Source of the DNA: Parus major
Lineage: Eukaryota > Chordata > Aves > Passeriformes > Paridae
Assembly (NCBI RefSeq): GCF_001522545.3
Contig: NC_031770.1
Coordinates: 10,522,372-10,586,371 of the forward strand
Direction: 5' to 3'
DNA length: 64,000 nt
The notes under the pieces are model-generated. The model did no database searches and was not told the DNA's origin. It saw only the letters and a list, made by a program, of their open reading frames with translations. Below, piece by piece: positions 34,312 to 48,060 of this stretch; position 1 is the first letter of the stretch, and each line of letters starts with the position of its first letter. Position numbers and translations under genes: made by a program.

Positions 34312-37079
34312 AGAGATGCTACATGAGTGTATCTCTGGGACCAAAGATCAGATGCCAAGGAGAGGGGCAAAACCAATGCAAATCTTTGCTAATCTAGAGG
34401 TGCTGTACAACTGCTGAAAGGAGGCAGCTTTCAGTAATTTGAAATCTTCAGTGGATGTTTAATAATACACCTGCTCATTGATTTGTGGTCAGAAACATTC
34501 CTACCCTGGTCAGTATGCTTTCTCCTCCTCTCTGTCTCTCCCCCTCTTTTTTCAGTCCATTTGTCTCACATTTGTCTGATCATTTGTTTTCTTCAGGGGT
34601 TCTGGGTACTTGACTTTTTTATTATTTGGGCATAAGCATCAGTTTTGTGGAGGTGGTGGTGACATGTGAATCCCAGGTGTTTCCATTATCAGGGATATGC
34701 ACAACAGCGTTATAGCAGCTGTAGTGATGCTGCACTGTGAGATCTGGCATCAGCTGAAACCCTTGCTGCATCTTCCCAATAAAAAATGATACCAAAAATG
34801 ATGCTAGCATTCATATCTGAAGCACTTGCTGGTTGCTCTGCCTGGTTACTCCTTCACTTTTGATACACAGCTGGTCAGCTTGGGCCTTGCTGCTTGTGCT
34901 GGAAGTCACGCAGAAAGATAAGTCATGATAGCAGTTAACCTGTTCTGAAGGCTGTGCAGCCAGAAAAATAGTCAATCAGTTATACAGGCCAATAAACAAA
35001 GCAGGATCTGGCAGGCCCAGAGGCTGCTCAGAGATACCTTCCATGCAGGATAATGTTCTTCTGACTCCTGCTCTGCCTCACATTTCTTCTGAGAGCTAAA
35101 TATTATTGTTACCTGGCACCAAATGCATTGTAGTTGGTTTCTGTATGGCAGCAGCCAGATGCACAGGAGTAGTAAAAAAAGCAACTGATCTGCTCTTCAC
35201 ATTATTTGTGTGTTCTCCATCCCATTGCTGGCAGGAGCAGTCCAGACTCCACCTGTCTCACACACATTATTTGCTAAGCAGAAGGATGCTGTCCCCAGAA
35301 AGCAGCTGCTGGCACTCAGGTGTACGGTGGATGCACCCAAACGCTCTGGCTGAGCTGCACACTGGCAGCACAGCTGGGAGACACAGACACGTGTTCTGGC
35401 AGTGACAGCACACCTGACCAACCCAGGCTCTCAGTACAAGTCCTCCTGTCACTGTTGTGCTGGCAGGAGCAGGTCCCAAGAAGAGGAAATCAGAGGGGAT
35501 CTGTCACACCAGGCTTCAGTACAGGTATTCTAGACTTGACTTCCCCAAGATCTGATGTGAAATAGAGGGTGCAGTGAGGAATCCTACAGGAACAGCTGCT
35601 GCAGTTAAGCTGGACACTCCTATCTGCAAACCTCCTCTTCCAGAAGCTTCTTGCCAGGGCTGCTGTCACATGGCAGCAGGAAATAAAGCTGCAAGCTGTT
35701 GCTGGCAGGCTCAGATCCCTGCCTCTGGCTGAAACCTGAGTGTAGACAACAAAAAACAGAACAGGAAGCTTTGATACTGGTCACCCTGAAAGATACCAGT
35801 TACCACAAAGGAAGGCAGAAATGCTGTACAGGACCAGGGCATTCACTACCAGCACTAAACCTATAGGGTCTAAGTTGGAATTTCTCCTTTGACTCTGTGG
35901 GGTCTTTGTTTTCCTTCTCTGGAAACATTGTACTGAGTGAAGTAAGAGCAGTGCTTGTCATAGAGTCACTGCATAAGGAACTTCTCTGAGTGTGGTATCT
36001 GCCAGGATAACAGGTTATTTATAGACCTGCAGTACCTCAATTTTTGCAATGACTGCAGGAGCCTCAGGACAACATTCTCTTGCATGTTCTTAGGTTGTTA
36101 AATAAGCTCTAGCAGTCAGTGCTGGGAGCTCAGGTGACTCAGAGCTGGCAGGAAAAGATAGCTTAAAGAGTTCTGTGCTTACTTGGGTTTGCCTCTTTCC
36201 TGTGCTGATGGCAAGGACAATCCTGCCACAAAGTTCACCATCTTTTGGACTGCTGTCCAGGACTGTCCTGCTCCCTGGCAGCCCAGCACCTTGCATTCAC
36301 TTGCTTCCCATCTGCATGACTTGTCTGAGCAGCACCCAGCTTGGTTGGCAAAGGCTTATTCATGAGACAGCAAATATAGTGAAGCATGAAGCAAAAAGTC
36401 AAATCTCATGTTGGTTGTCTGCAGTAGCAGCACAAATTTAGAGGCTGGAGTGCTCAGAGCTGGTTCTGGGGGACTGCTTCTCTCCCAGCAACAATGAGAA
36501 CCAGCCTGCCTCGTCTTCCTGAGGAGGAACCCAGTGCTTTCCCAGAAGTCACTCAAGGTCCGTAGAAATCAGTCCTAATAAGAGTGACATGTTGCCAGGG
36601 ACTGGGACATCTCTAGAGAATGTCAAGAAGCCAAAGGGTACGTTGTGAATAACAGAGATGAGAAGTTATGGCTCAGAAAATTGATGCTTTCAGGCACAAA
36701 ATGAATGTTCATTTTGCTTGAGAGGACTTTAAAAAAATTAAAGCATACTGTCATCTCCTCTTTAAACTACATCTCTAGAAAAGAGCAGATGAGATTTTAT
36801 TTTTTTTCCTCCCTAACAAATCAGAGATTAAAGAAATTTAAAAGTAATGCAACACTCAAAAAAATTAAAAAAATAAAAAGAAACTCCCTGTCTGCCAATC
36901 CTGTGAGCTGGTGGAGGTGACCTGGGCCAGGGCAGCTGAGCTGGTTTATGTCAGGGTCTGAAATACAGAGCAAAGAAAAACAGAATAGTTGTCAGAAAGG
37001 TCTGAACTCTCTGCCTCAGACACCCCAGCATACTGAGGGGGAACCTCAGCCCCTTCTCTCTTGGGTGTGGTGGGTAAGC

Positions 37080-37516
37080 ATGAGAACACTGTCAAAGAGG
37101 ATGTGAAAAACTGCTCTGCCTATGAGGAAAGGCTGAGAGAGCTGGGGTTGTTCAGCCTGGAAAAAGGAAGGAGCTCCAGGGAGACTTTATTGTGGCCTTT
37201 CAGTACTTAAAGGAGCCTTAGAAGAAAGACAGGGGTGAACTTTTTGGTAGAGCCTCTTGCAATAGAATGGGGGATAATGGTTTTAAACCAAAAGAGGGTA
37301 GATTTAGGCCAGGTATAAGATATAGTTCTTTGTAATGAGAATGATAAAATGCTGGGGCAGGTTGCACAGAGAGATGCCCCATCCCTGAAAACATTCAAGG
37401 TCAAGCTGGATGGGGCTCTTGGCAAACTGGTCTAGTTGAAGACGTCCCTGCTAATTGCAGGGGGATTGGACTAGATGACTTTTAAAAGGTGCTTATCTAC
37501 TCAAATGATTCTATGA
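37080..37516 (+). mobile_element. CR1 3' region
   Basis: A long, fairly complete CR1 3' region contains GAGGAAAGGCTGAGAGAGCT, GGGTTGTTCAGCCTGGAAAA, GGAGACTTTATTGTGGCCTT, TTGGACTAGATGACTTT and the terminal ATTCTATG. Orientation is plus. No open reading frame of note remains. Confidence 0.9.
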
Positions 37517-39283
37517 GGGCTGTCAAAAAGCCTGGCAGGTGGCTCTGGGAGGGGAGGCTGCTGAGAACAGGCTTCCATGAGGCACCTGAAACAGTCTGGG
37601 GAAGATTCACAGCAGGGACAGAAAGCTGCATCATTTCTAACACAGCCTGTTGAGATGTTCCTCCTTCTTTTTATTGCTCCCTACTTATCTGTGTTTTCCA
37701 CTTTAATTTCCAATACTGGTTTACCCATACCACGAGGCTACCCCTGGAGGGACCCTGGCTGATGCTGTGATGTGTTTTCACAGCCTGAGATCTCCAAGCA
37801 ATTACAGACTGACTGGAAATCAGTGGAACAACTTCGCAGCCACATCCTGTCAAGATCTGATCTAAGCAATTGTACAAAAATTGAGAACTAGTATCTTCAC
37901 ATGCATAATGCATGCTTTGATTTTCTGCTTGCTTGGCAACCTTCTAAAGAAGCTGTTGAAATATTTCATCAACAAATGAAGATCTCAGCAGAAGCCTGAG
38001 ATAACATGCTGAAGGAAAGGAAACCAAAGCAATGTGAGACACTGGATTTTCCTGAAGTCAAGCCCTGTCCTGCTCCTCAACATTCCTGTGGCAGATCCTG
38101 ACCTGTGAACAGTCCAACCCATGGATGAGGGCCCAAAGGTGAGGCTGGTGTCTGGCTCTGTAGTGGACAATGATCTCCAGGCAGCTGCACAAACAACAGC
38201 AGCAACTCCCAGGGGCACACATGAAGGATGCCCACAGGAGCATGTCCTTGCTGAGGCCAATGTTCTCTTGCTCATAAAAGAGGCAAAGAACAAGGCAGAA
38301 ACCTTTTATTTGTACTGGGCTTTGGGAAAAAATTAAAACAAGAATTTTTGGAAGCCCAAAGAAGAATGGTCTCCTAAGAAGGAGGTTTAATTTCCATGTT
38401 GAGAAATTTCACTGGAACTCCAGCTTCAGTTATTGGGTTTTCCCAGTGTTTATAGCCAGAAATAAAATGACTACTTACAGTAGCTTCTCCCTGCCCGCTC
38501 ACCAAGTAAAGCAATGGAATTTAAATTACGTGCAGGGAATAATTTTTAAAGTACTGTATAGAAGGTTGCTTGAGCACTTGTAAGAAACTGAAAGGGATTA
38601 TTTTTAGCATCATGTTTGGGGTGCTCTGCTCCAGAACACACCCTACAGAATGCTATTAGCACAGTGGGCCAAACCTTTCACTGGTGGGAAATGGCATAAC
38701 CCCATTAATCCCACACTGACCCCACTGCTTCCCCTTCTTCCCCCTGCCTTGGGAAAAACCTGTCTGGTTTGCCATCAAAGGATACTTCAGCCTCAGAGAA
38801 AAGAACTCTGTTACTAATGACTGAATCAATATCCAGTCCCTGGTCTGCAGTCTGTGCAGGCCTTTGAAACCACTCAGGGTGTGCAAACCCCCTGCATTTC
38901 ACAAGGAAAGAATCCCATAAGTTCCATGGAGTAGTTCAAGACCATTAACTGAAGCCAAAATTTTGGGAGCTTCAGGGCCTGAAGTGCAGAATAAACTCTG
39001 GTAAGAAAATTTGGTCTTTAGGCCAGATGATCCATGGTGTGACAAAGTAATTTAGCAAAGAACAGAGGTCTTGGTGAAGTCACACTGTGTCCCCAAAGAT
39101 CCTATTTCCAAGCAATGGCAAATCTATGCAGAGAAATCTGTTCAGTCTTTATCTTCAGACCATCTTTAAAAGATCCCCAGAGGAAACCACCATGGATAAA
39201 AGGTTCTTGTCATTGCATGGTCACACTACAGAGGGAAACTGGGAGCTTTATTCTTTCTTTTAGGATGGTCATTGAGAAAATAT
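37517..39283. other. Intergenic, no gene seen
   Basis: No repeats or coding signals recognised between the CR1 copy and the TA microsatellite. Confidence 0.6.
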
Positions 39284-39322
39284 TGTTTATATATATATAT
39301 ATATATAATATATATATATATC
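39284..39322. repeat. (TA)n microsatellite
   Basis: A nearly pure TA run with one interruption (AATAT) near 39307. Confidence 0.95.
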
Positions 39323-39421
39323 CTTGCAAGAGTGTGAAGCTGAACACCTGGCTTCAGAAAATAGCAAGTCTCTGTCAAGGGAAACAAACTGAGGGTCTTT
39401 TGCTTTTGGGAAGCTAAGAGC

Positions 39422-39437
39422 AATGGCTTCTTTTCTT
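39422..39437 (+). repeat. Pyrimidine tract entering an assembly gap
   Basis: The sequence changes to TTCTTTTCTT directly before the N run, matching the pyrimidine tract found on the far side of the gap. Confidence 0.6.
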
Positions 39438-39712
39438 NNNNNNNNNNNNNNNNNNNNNNNNNNNNNNNNNNNNNNNNNNNNNNNNNNNNNNNNNNNNNNN
39501 NNNNNNNNNNNNNNNNNNNNNNNNNNNNNNNNNNNNNNNNNNNNNNNNNNNNNNNNNNNNNNNNNNNNNNNNNNNNNNNNNNNNNNNNNNNNNNNNNNNN
39601 NNNNNNNNNNNNNNNNNNNNNNNNNNNNNNNNNNNNNNNNNNNNNNNNNNNNNNNNNNNNNNNNNNNNNNNNNNNNNNNNNNNNNNNNNNNNNNNNNNNN
39701 NNNNNNNNNNNN
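39438..39712. other. Assembly gap (275 N)
   Basis: A run of N bordered on both sides by pyrimidine-rich simple sequence. Confidence 1.
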
Positions 39713-39774
39713 TCTTTTCCCTCTCGTCTCCTCTCCCCTTCTCTTTCCTTTTCTTTCCTTTTTTCTTTTTCTTC
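39713..39774 (+). repeat. Pyrimidine (CT-rich) tract leaving an assembly gap
   Basis: About 60 bases consist almost only of C and T (TCTTTTCCCTCTCGTCTCCT and onwards). The gap probably spans a long polypyrimidine microsatellite. Confidence 0.9.
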
Positions 39775-42700
39775 AGACATTCACATGTCTTCAACATGTC
39801 AGTGAAACACACATGGAGAAATAGCAGTTCCCTATCAGGGTGGGAGAGGATAAACTCTTAGACTGAGTTTTTTCCCTGGCAAATATTACCAGGAGGTGAA
39901 AATCAGAACTGATTATGCAGATTTCAAGGGTCTTAGAAGGAACTAAGTGTTCCAGCCCTACTGACCATCAATAAAAAATGAAAACTGTTTCAATAATCTC
40001 CTTTTTATTCCTCCAAATGAGGCAGTCACAGACATCCATTGCTCCACCCACAGAAAATAACACACAAAAATATGCTAGTGCTGAAGACTTCAAACCTTAA
40101 ACACTCCAAGGGTTGCTTAGATTTATTGCTGGCTTCAAAGCCAGTGCACCTTCTGCTGTATCACCAGAGTGAAATAATAATAAAAAAAATAACAGTGCTG
40201 AGAAGGTAAACCATTGCTGTGTTTAAATCCTGAAAAGAATGCATTTTAAAGACTGGTTTAGTCATCAGACCAGCCAGGAACAATGAGGAGATGAAAAGTG
40301 AGTTATCCAAGCTGCTAGCGAAAACCTGCCCCAGGCACGGTGAGAAAGGCACGTGTTGACCTGTAACAGGTTGGCAAGAAGTTCCTGAGCTACAGGCCTC
40401 TCATGAAGGACTGCAGAGCATTTGTAATGCTGATGAAAGCCCAAAACAACATGAGGAAATGCATGAACTGGCAGGGATGGGCTGTGCAAGCATTGTAAAG
40501 AAGAACTGACCATCCTGTTCCACTCCTAAAATCCTTGGAACTAGCTGATGAAATGGAGACTCTTGCCACAGGAAGAAACTGCAGCCAAAAGCCAGCAAAA
40601 GGTAAGGACATGTCTGTGGTTTCGTGAAGATTTCAGATATTGCATCTCATGATCATGTTTTGAAACCAACATAGAGTCACAGAATTATAAAGTCTGGCTG
40701 TAACATCAGCCCCTTTGCTTGAGTTTGAGCACTCCTTCCTTGCTAGAGGATCTCCAAGGCAGAGGTGGGGCATACATCTGCCTAGACCTGTCCTCATATG
40801 GCTTGGGAAGCTCTTGGAGTGAGCCCTACCTTATCAAAGGGGAACAGGTTCCTGCCCCAAACCAGCAAATACTCAGTGTAAGGTCCCTGTCAGCCTCCAG
40901 AGGTTCCCCATTTTGCTTCAGGGCTTTTTATTTTTATTTTTTTTAAGCTGTGGATGTCTCAGCAGCTACATGAGACTGACTTGGATCAGCTGCTGAGGGA
41001 TGTCAGTGCTCCAGGGTAAGCAGGGAGTGACACCCTCCCTGAGCCTGCCGTGGGGTTTTTGTGGTGTCACTTCGCCCACGCAGGATGAGCTGACTCACGT
41101 CTGGCACAAGAGCTCTACAGGCCTTCCCTGTGCTCCCAGAGAGCTCTGCTTGCCATGCAGGCCTCTCACCCCTCAGCAGAATAAAATCTCAATTATCAGT
41201 CTCACCCACATTCCCCCTCCTCCTCTTTGTGTCCCCGTTGTTTTGCTGTACCTGACACCCACCAGGGTGAAACGTGTAAACACGTCCCAGACCCCGGGGT
41301 ACTCTCAGGATGTTTTACTTCTGACCTCACCAACCCCTGCAGTATTTGACTCCTGAACCAAGGGAGGCTTTTTTCTGCTGATCAGTCCTTCAGGGGCAAA
41401 TTCCTCCTGCCATGGGACAGAAGTTCTGCTCCCGCTGGCAGTGCCCTCACCTTCCCCCACCTTTGTCTCAGGAGCTGGCAGGGACTGCACAGTCCCCACT
41501 GCTGGCACTCTCCCCAGTGACCAAAGCAAGACCAAAAGCTCTAACCTTGGGATGGAAACAAGAAAGCACAAAGGGATGTATTGGCTAAGAGGATGAGCAG
41601 GAAACTGATTCCTGTTTCTCTGCTTTGAGCCCACCAGTAGGGCTGTAGGAGCCTCTAAATTCTCCGTGGCTTTACTGATTCTCTTCCCTCTGTTGCCTTC
41701 CTGCATGGATGATGACTTGGGCAGCATCCAGGCAATTGAACCCTGAGCTCAGCCAGATGAGTGGAAAAATCCAGGACATAAAGACTGAGATGGAAAATTT
41801 GTCTGTGTTCAAATTATCATTAGATTTCACAGAACAAGAGAAATACCTTCCCCTAAGAGAAAGAGTGTCTAGTTTTTGTGGGATCTAGGAACTGTAAGAA
41901 ATCTGCCAAAGAAATAGCATCTCTTCTCCATTTTGTCTGCCCCTGCTTCCCCCTGCCCCCTGCAAACTTGAGTGAAGAGAGTTTGGAGGTTTCCATAGTT
42001 ACACAGCACCATTATCAAGAGGGAAAAATAATACCTTGGGGACCGTGCAGGGAAAAGGAAAAATGTGTTTATTGATACATCCAGTTTAACTGCTCCCTGT
42101 TGACAACATCACAATTAAATAAGGAGTGTAGCAGAAGAAGGCTGCTAGTGGAAATCCTGTGAACGCCCTGTTCATTTTTGGGTGTCAGTTTTGACTCAGA
42201 GTGTGATGTCTCTGGTACTTCTCTGCCAGCCTGGTGCTGCAAGTGCCTGAACAGATAATGACCAGCATTCTCCCAGATGCCTGCTCAGCAGCACATTAAA
42301 TAGTGACAATGGGGACCTCTTGTGGGATCCCATTACAGCTCATCACCAACACCCAGAACACCATTCCCCAAGCCAGGCAGGGAAGCCTGGCAGCAAATTT
42401 CCATGTAGTAAATGCTCAGAAGATGAGGCAAGTTTCTCATCCTGCTCTGTTTTCTGTCTTACACTGAGCTTTGCAGGCTGCACTGTACTAACAAGGCAAA
42501 GAGGTTCCAGTCTATGGCAAACTGTTTGTAAGGAAATGTGGATTGATTCAGGAGTTTTCCATCTCCCTTACAAGCATCATGCACTGGTGGAAGTGAGCAA
42601 AACAAAACTTTTTGAATGACTCTAGGACAAGGCCAAAGTGTTCCAAAATAAGATTTATGCCAATTAACTTCCATTCTCTGGTTACAAAGCAACATACAGG

Positions 42701-43699
42701 GAAGCTGCTAAAAACCATATTCATATTATTGTACTCAGTTCTGTCTTGAGGTTGGGGTGTGTGTCCATTTTAAATTTAGGGAGTGTCCCATATATCTTTA
42801 GTAACATTATGGTGTAAGGAAGTACTTAATTTTTTCAGTGGGTGCCATATGTTATATTAATTGAGAGGAAAAACAATATCATACCACCATTTATGAACAA
42901 CTTTAAGAAGTGAAATTATGGCTTTGATGCTCTGCAGATAAGGTACCTGGAAGAGCCACTGTGGAATAAAGGCTCTCACAGGGCTGCAAACAGCCCTTGA
43001 TGAAGAGAGAAGCAGCAGCAGCACAAAGTGAGAAACTACTTGGTACCTATGGACACGGGAGGAGAAACACAGAAGTCCAAAAGGGGAGAGCAAAATATGC
43101 AGAAATCCCTAGATTGTTGTTTGGGAGGAGTAAGGTGGAGACAGGAGAGAGAAGGGTGGCAAGTCCAGAGCAGATGTTTGATTTTCAGGAAGACCTGAGA
43201 TGCTCAGATGGAAAAGTCTGCCAGGACCATGCAGTGGCTTCACAGGCAATGTGCCCCCATCCTGTTGGGAAGCCAATCCCCCCTGCCATGCTATCAGCTG
43301 GGAGGGCACTGGATTGAGATGAATGAAAACCACTCTCATGAGGAAAGCAATATTAGTTAAAATGTCTTATCGTACATTTAGTTAATTACTAAGTGGATTG
43401 CTTTAATGCTGCACAGAATACACAGCTGTGTTTAATGAGCTGCTGAAAGGCTTTCTGGGCTAACTTTAATAATATCGCTATTCTCACTGAGGAAAATCGC
43501 TGCAGGGGAAAATGCAGCTGTTTGCACCTAAAATGTTCTGAGTGACAGCTCGCCAACTATTATCTTTAGGGCACATGGGAGTCTGTTTCGTTAATATGAA
43601 ATGTTAAATATTTATGCTTATCACCAGTGTGCAGCCGCCTGGGCAGGCTGCAAGCCCAGTTCTTCTGGTGACAGAGAAGGCATTTAACCAGGATGGGTT

Positions 43700-43739
43700 A
43701 AATAAAGGCAAATAAAGCTAAATAAAGCTAAATAAAGCC
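43700..43739. repeat. 10-bp tandem repeat, four copies
   Basis: AAATAAAGSY-type units (AAATAAAGGC, then AAATAAAGCT twice, then AAATAAAGCC) are arranged head to tail. Confidence 0.9.
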
Positions 43740-45979
43740 TGTCACAGCTCACACTTCCCAGGTCTCGGACCTGGAACCACTTCCTGCTTTCCCTGGGACT
43801 CTCTCCAGCGGGCCTACATCCCCTCCATGAGGAATGCCCCAGCTCAGACACAGCTCCCCAGCCCACAGCTGACCTGCTACAATTAGCAAAGAACCAGCTG
43901 ATTACTCAGGTGCAAGGAGGACAGCAGGCTGTGGTGCATCCCAGTGCGAGGCACGCCTTCCCTGAGACAGCAGCGTTGTCTCCTGTCTGTGCCTTGGGTC
44001 ACTCCTGCAGCTCTCCAAGCCAAGAGTCATAGCTCCTACCCAGGTACAACCTGCAGTGAGCTGCATCCATCCCACTGATGAGTCTGGCTGGCAGGTGGGG
44101 AAGGGCAGCATGCTGTATTTTCCTGAAAACTTGCCCCAGGAATCTTCTGCCACCTCAAAGTGACTTTCAGTATTGTGATGAGTTGAGACAACCTGAAGCG
44201 CTTAGAGCTCTGAGAACACTGAGAGAAGCATTTGTTTATCTTTGCTGGGAAGAAGCACAGTCACTTGGGAAAGATAAATTTCAGCAGTGTTTTTGACATC
44301 TATAAACAAAGTCAAATATTTTGACTGTAGCAATGTAGTGACTGCCATGCATTACAAATACAGTCAGAAGCACTTTCTGCTGAGCACTTGATCAGGCTGG
44401 TGGGTACTTGGTCTGCCTTCTATTTGTCGCCTCATTCAGAATAAAGTACCAATGTACTTTGTATAATGTATAATTTGTGAATACATTACTCTATTTTGAG
44501 CTCAGGAAACACTTCAGTCTTTTCTGATTTTCAGAGTACTTGAAGGACCAAGTGCAAACATTCTTGCCTGTATCATTTATTGAGGAAAGAAACCATCAGC
44601 TGCAGCAAGAGTGATATCTTAGCTGTGCAATTACGCTTATGGCTTGTCATCTGCCACTAATGCCTAGGGGGAAGAGAGCTTTTATTGCAGAATTATGCTG
44701 AAAAGGAAATAAGCACCTGTGTGCTGGGGAAACCTTGCCTTGACTTGCTCAGCAATAGTGGCCAGGTCCATTTGCTCCTTGTCTTGATGAACGTTTTTGT
44801 TATGGGGTCGTTCTGCTTGATGACTCTTTGCTCAGGTTGCCATAGCTCTCGTGTGAGTGAATGCTGTGGGTGCTCCCAGCCTGCTCTGTTTCCTTGGATG
44901 CTTCTGTCCCTGCCTTGCAAGAGCCCTCGGAATTACAACCTGCTCAGGGCATAAACATATTTGTGAATATACATGGGGCCATAAAATCCTGCTTTACACT
45001 CTGCAGTTTTCAGATCACTGCTTTGAAGGAGGCTCACAAGATATTTAGCTGGCTGACTTGCTGGATGGGAAGTGGCTTGTGGATGGAGCTGAGAGCTTTC
45101 TGGAGATTTTTTCCAAACCAGGCAATTCTTCTCAGAGCCTCTTTGATCTTCAGTAACAAGACCTCCCAGGAGACTTGCAGCTCTTCCTGGCTGCTGCCAG
45201 GCTAAAGAGAACAGTATTTTTTTCTCCCTTTTTTTTTTTCTTATTGAAGCATTTTGCCTTCTGGGCACAGTTTTCCTTCATAATAACCTGATTTTGCTTG
45301 TCATTTTTTAAAAAAAGGAGAGATGGATTGGAGAAAAAAAAAAACAAACCAGCAAAAAACTGAGGCCAGCCAAATCCTTGTCAGGGCAGATCTAACATTA
45401 TGACCTGAAGGGAGATTAAGAATGAGAATGTGTCCCTAATCAGTCCCCTGGAGAGAAGAAGAGCCAAGGACAGGCAGAGGGGCTGTGCACCCCCTAGTGC
45501 AGTGTGAGCCATCAGCTACGTGCACAGTGCAGGGCTCCAAAGTTCACAAGACACCTTGGAGGTGATGCTGGGAGTCCTTCATCTCTGCTGGGAGTTCTTC
45601 ATCTTCTCCTTTCTCTCAGCACTGTTCCTACAGCAGGTGACAGCACAGAGGAAAACCAAGAGAAGTCTGGATTGTCCCCTGAACCACCAACCTGTACAAG
45701 CCCAGGACCTGGATTTCCATGTGGCATTCCTGAAGTCACAAAGGGCACATCAGCTCCACAAAGGAACAACAGATTGTTGTCATCCCTCGTGCCCAGTGCA
45801 GAAGTCTTGTTTCCTTTGCTCTGCCTATGACTCATAGAAATTTTCCTCCAGGTATGCAACAGACACCAACAAGTGTCATGGCAGAGAGGAGCTGGCTTGT
45901 GACAGTCTGTAGAATCATCATCCATACAAATTTCTGCAGGTCAGATGGATTCATGCACTAGTTTAAACTCTGACTCTTT

Positions 45980-46045
45980 TGGGTTGTTTGTTTTTTTGTT
46001 TTTTGGGGTTTTTTTTTTAATTTTTTTTTATTTTTATTTTTTAAT
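45980..46045 (+). repeat. T-rich low-complexity tract
   Basis: Runs of T broken by single G, A or GGGG. This could be the tail of an old retroposed sequence, but no body was recognised. Confidence 0.8.
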
Positions 46046-47761
46046 AAGAGGAGAGCTGTCTTGTCCAAGTAAGTAGAACATTCCAGGCCTGAAGGGGTTT
46101 GCAGAGGGAACTTGGCAGTTTCTGTAAGGAAGCACATATGTGGAAGTGCCAGAAGAAGCAGAAGGACACAAGTCAAGGAATGGCAGATATGCAGCAAGTC
46201 AAGAGAGCAGCTGTGCCATCCAGAATGGAGCACAGATCATTCCTGGGAACTGGCAGCAGGTGGAATTGTGCACACTGGTGCTGGAACACCAGTGGTGTGA
46301 CTTCTCCCTCGGTTGCTGAAGCCAGCTGAGGTCTGGGTTGGGTTGTAAAAGGAACAGTCACACAGTGCCTTGGGTGTTATCAGGAGACTTGGAATCTGTT
46401 GTTTCTAATATTCTGTGTCACTACAAGGAACCCTGGACAGCCATGTCTGGGTGCTTGAAGAATGGGAGAGCAACAGAAATGTGTCTGGTTTAAAATCAGC
46501 TTTGTCTGCCCCTTTCACACAGCCTCACCCTGAGTCTTGCCAGGGTCCTCCTGTGTGCTCTCCACTGTCTCTGCCCATTTAGCCCCTGGGGAGAAATGCC
46601 TCTTCTGACAACAGGAGCTGGCCAAGGTGCCAGCTCTTACATTTGGCATGATTAGTTTGGCATCTTCCTGGGACAGTGGCTAGCCAAGCCCCAGATCTGC
46701 ACAGAGATGGGGACTGCCAGCCATGGAGGCTGCCAAGACACAGGCAAAGGCATGATCTAGTGTTGGCACCAGCCCTGCTGTGGGTCAGGAGTCAGAGGCT
46801 CCATGGAGCCATTCCCATGTTAAGGAAATTTCCCTGTCAGAGCATCCAGGAGCCACTCTGGGGTCACTTCTGCACCACCTGAGCTGGGACTGAAGCCTGT
46901 TCTCAGCTGCTCACAGTCGGACCAGGTTTCCTTACCAGCTCGACCTCAGGTGTAAATGATGTCAATAAAATAGAATAGCTACTGCATGACCTTCATTCCT
47001 AGAGATTCTCTGGACTTCTGCCTCTTTCTGCCTTTCTCATTTGTGTAGCCACATAAATGTTTAATAGGAGATGACTTGCAGCTTCCTTGGTCACCAATAG
47101 AATGGACAGCTGAATTTGGCATTTTTGAGCTCCTTCTCTCCAGGGACCTGTGTCTAACAAACACTGAAAGCCATTAAAGACCAACTCACCTGGACAGATC
47201 ACTTATTTTTCATATATTAGGAAAAAACCCAACAATGGCAAAGGCAAATAATAAACGGTAAAGCCATTGAGGAATGCATGCTTTTTATTGTTGGCAGAAA
47301 AATCCATGTGGGTAAAAGATGTGCATTATATTTCTACTATACTTGTAGACAGGAATGCCCTAGGATGCTGTGTCCTGACCAAATGCCAATGCCATGGAGG
47401 AGAAAAGATGGGAAAACTTGATCTGTTTGCTCTTGAGTCTCTATCTAAACAAGAGCCCTGGGGCTGACAGCCCTCAGCACGGCCACTTCCCACCTAGAGG
47501 AATGCTGGTATCATTTTGTTCATTCAAGTTGGAGCAAAAGCACACCAGGAGGCAGAACTGAGTAGCAGAAAAATGCCCTGGGAGGCAACCTGGAAAAAGT
47601 AGGTTTATTCTCAGCTCCAGGAGAAAACTTGTGGTTGAGCCAGCTCCTTCATCTATAAAGCAGACATCTGTGCTCAGAAAGTCAGGTGCTGGAATTGTGC
47701 TGGAGCTGCTCTGTGGGAACAGACCAGCTTTAAAAATGGACACTTGTTCTTGGAAATAAGT

Positions 47762-47762
47762 C

Positions 47763-47800
<38 letters not shown>

Positions 47801-47828
47801 ATATGTATATGTATGTATGTATGTATGC
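47762..47828. repeat. Compound microsatellite (TA)n(TG)n(TATG)n
   Basis: TA repeats pass into a TG run of about ten units and then into TATG/TATATG units. Confidence 0.95.
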
Positions 47829-47994
47829 ATTTTTATTTATACCTACCTGCAGTTATTTTTCTAGATAAATATGTGTTTATGTACAAATATGTATGTGTCT
47901 GTATTTATTTATATATGTGCATGTATACATACTGTACACGTATTCACATGCAAAAATAAATCAATCCTGTGCAGGACCAGAATCTCAGCTTGTG

Positions 47995-48060
47995 CTATTC
48001 TCCTTCTCACTTCTCCTTCTCCTTCACTTTCTCCTTCTCCTCCTTTTCCTTCTTCTTTAA
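47995..48060 (+). repeat. (CTCCTT)-like pyrimidine tract
   Basis: CTCCTTCTC-type units with few purines, ending in TTCCTTCTTCTTT. Confidence 0.85.

Larger units (their letters stand above)
32101..37079. other. Intergenic, no gene seen
   Basis: Mixed-composition DNA with the 28-bp duplication at 33119 and a possible LTR relic at 34292. No frame has recognisable protein homology. Confidence 0.6.

Noticed and set aside
39226..39824. Frames of 132-184 codons across the second gap
   Set aside because: Same artefact of N bases plus simple sequence.
40672..40715. CR1-like phrase (GAGTCACAGAATTATAAAG)
   Set aside because: Only a short stretch resembles the CR1 tail and the expected following blocks are absent.
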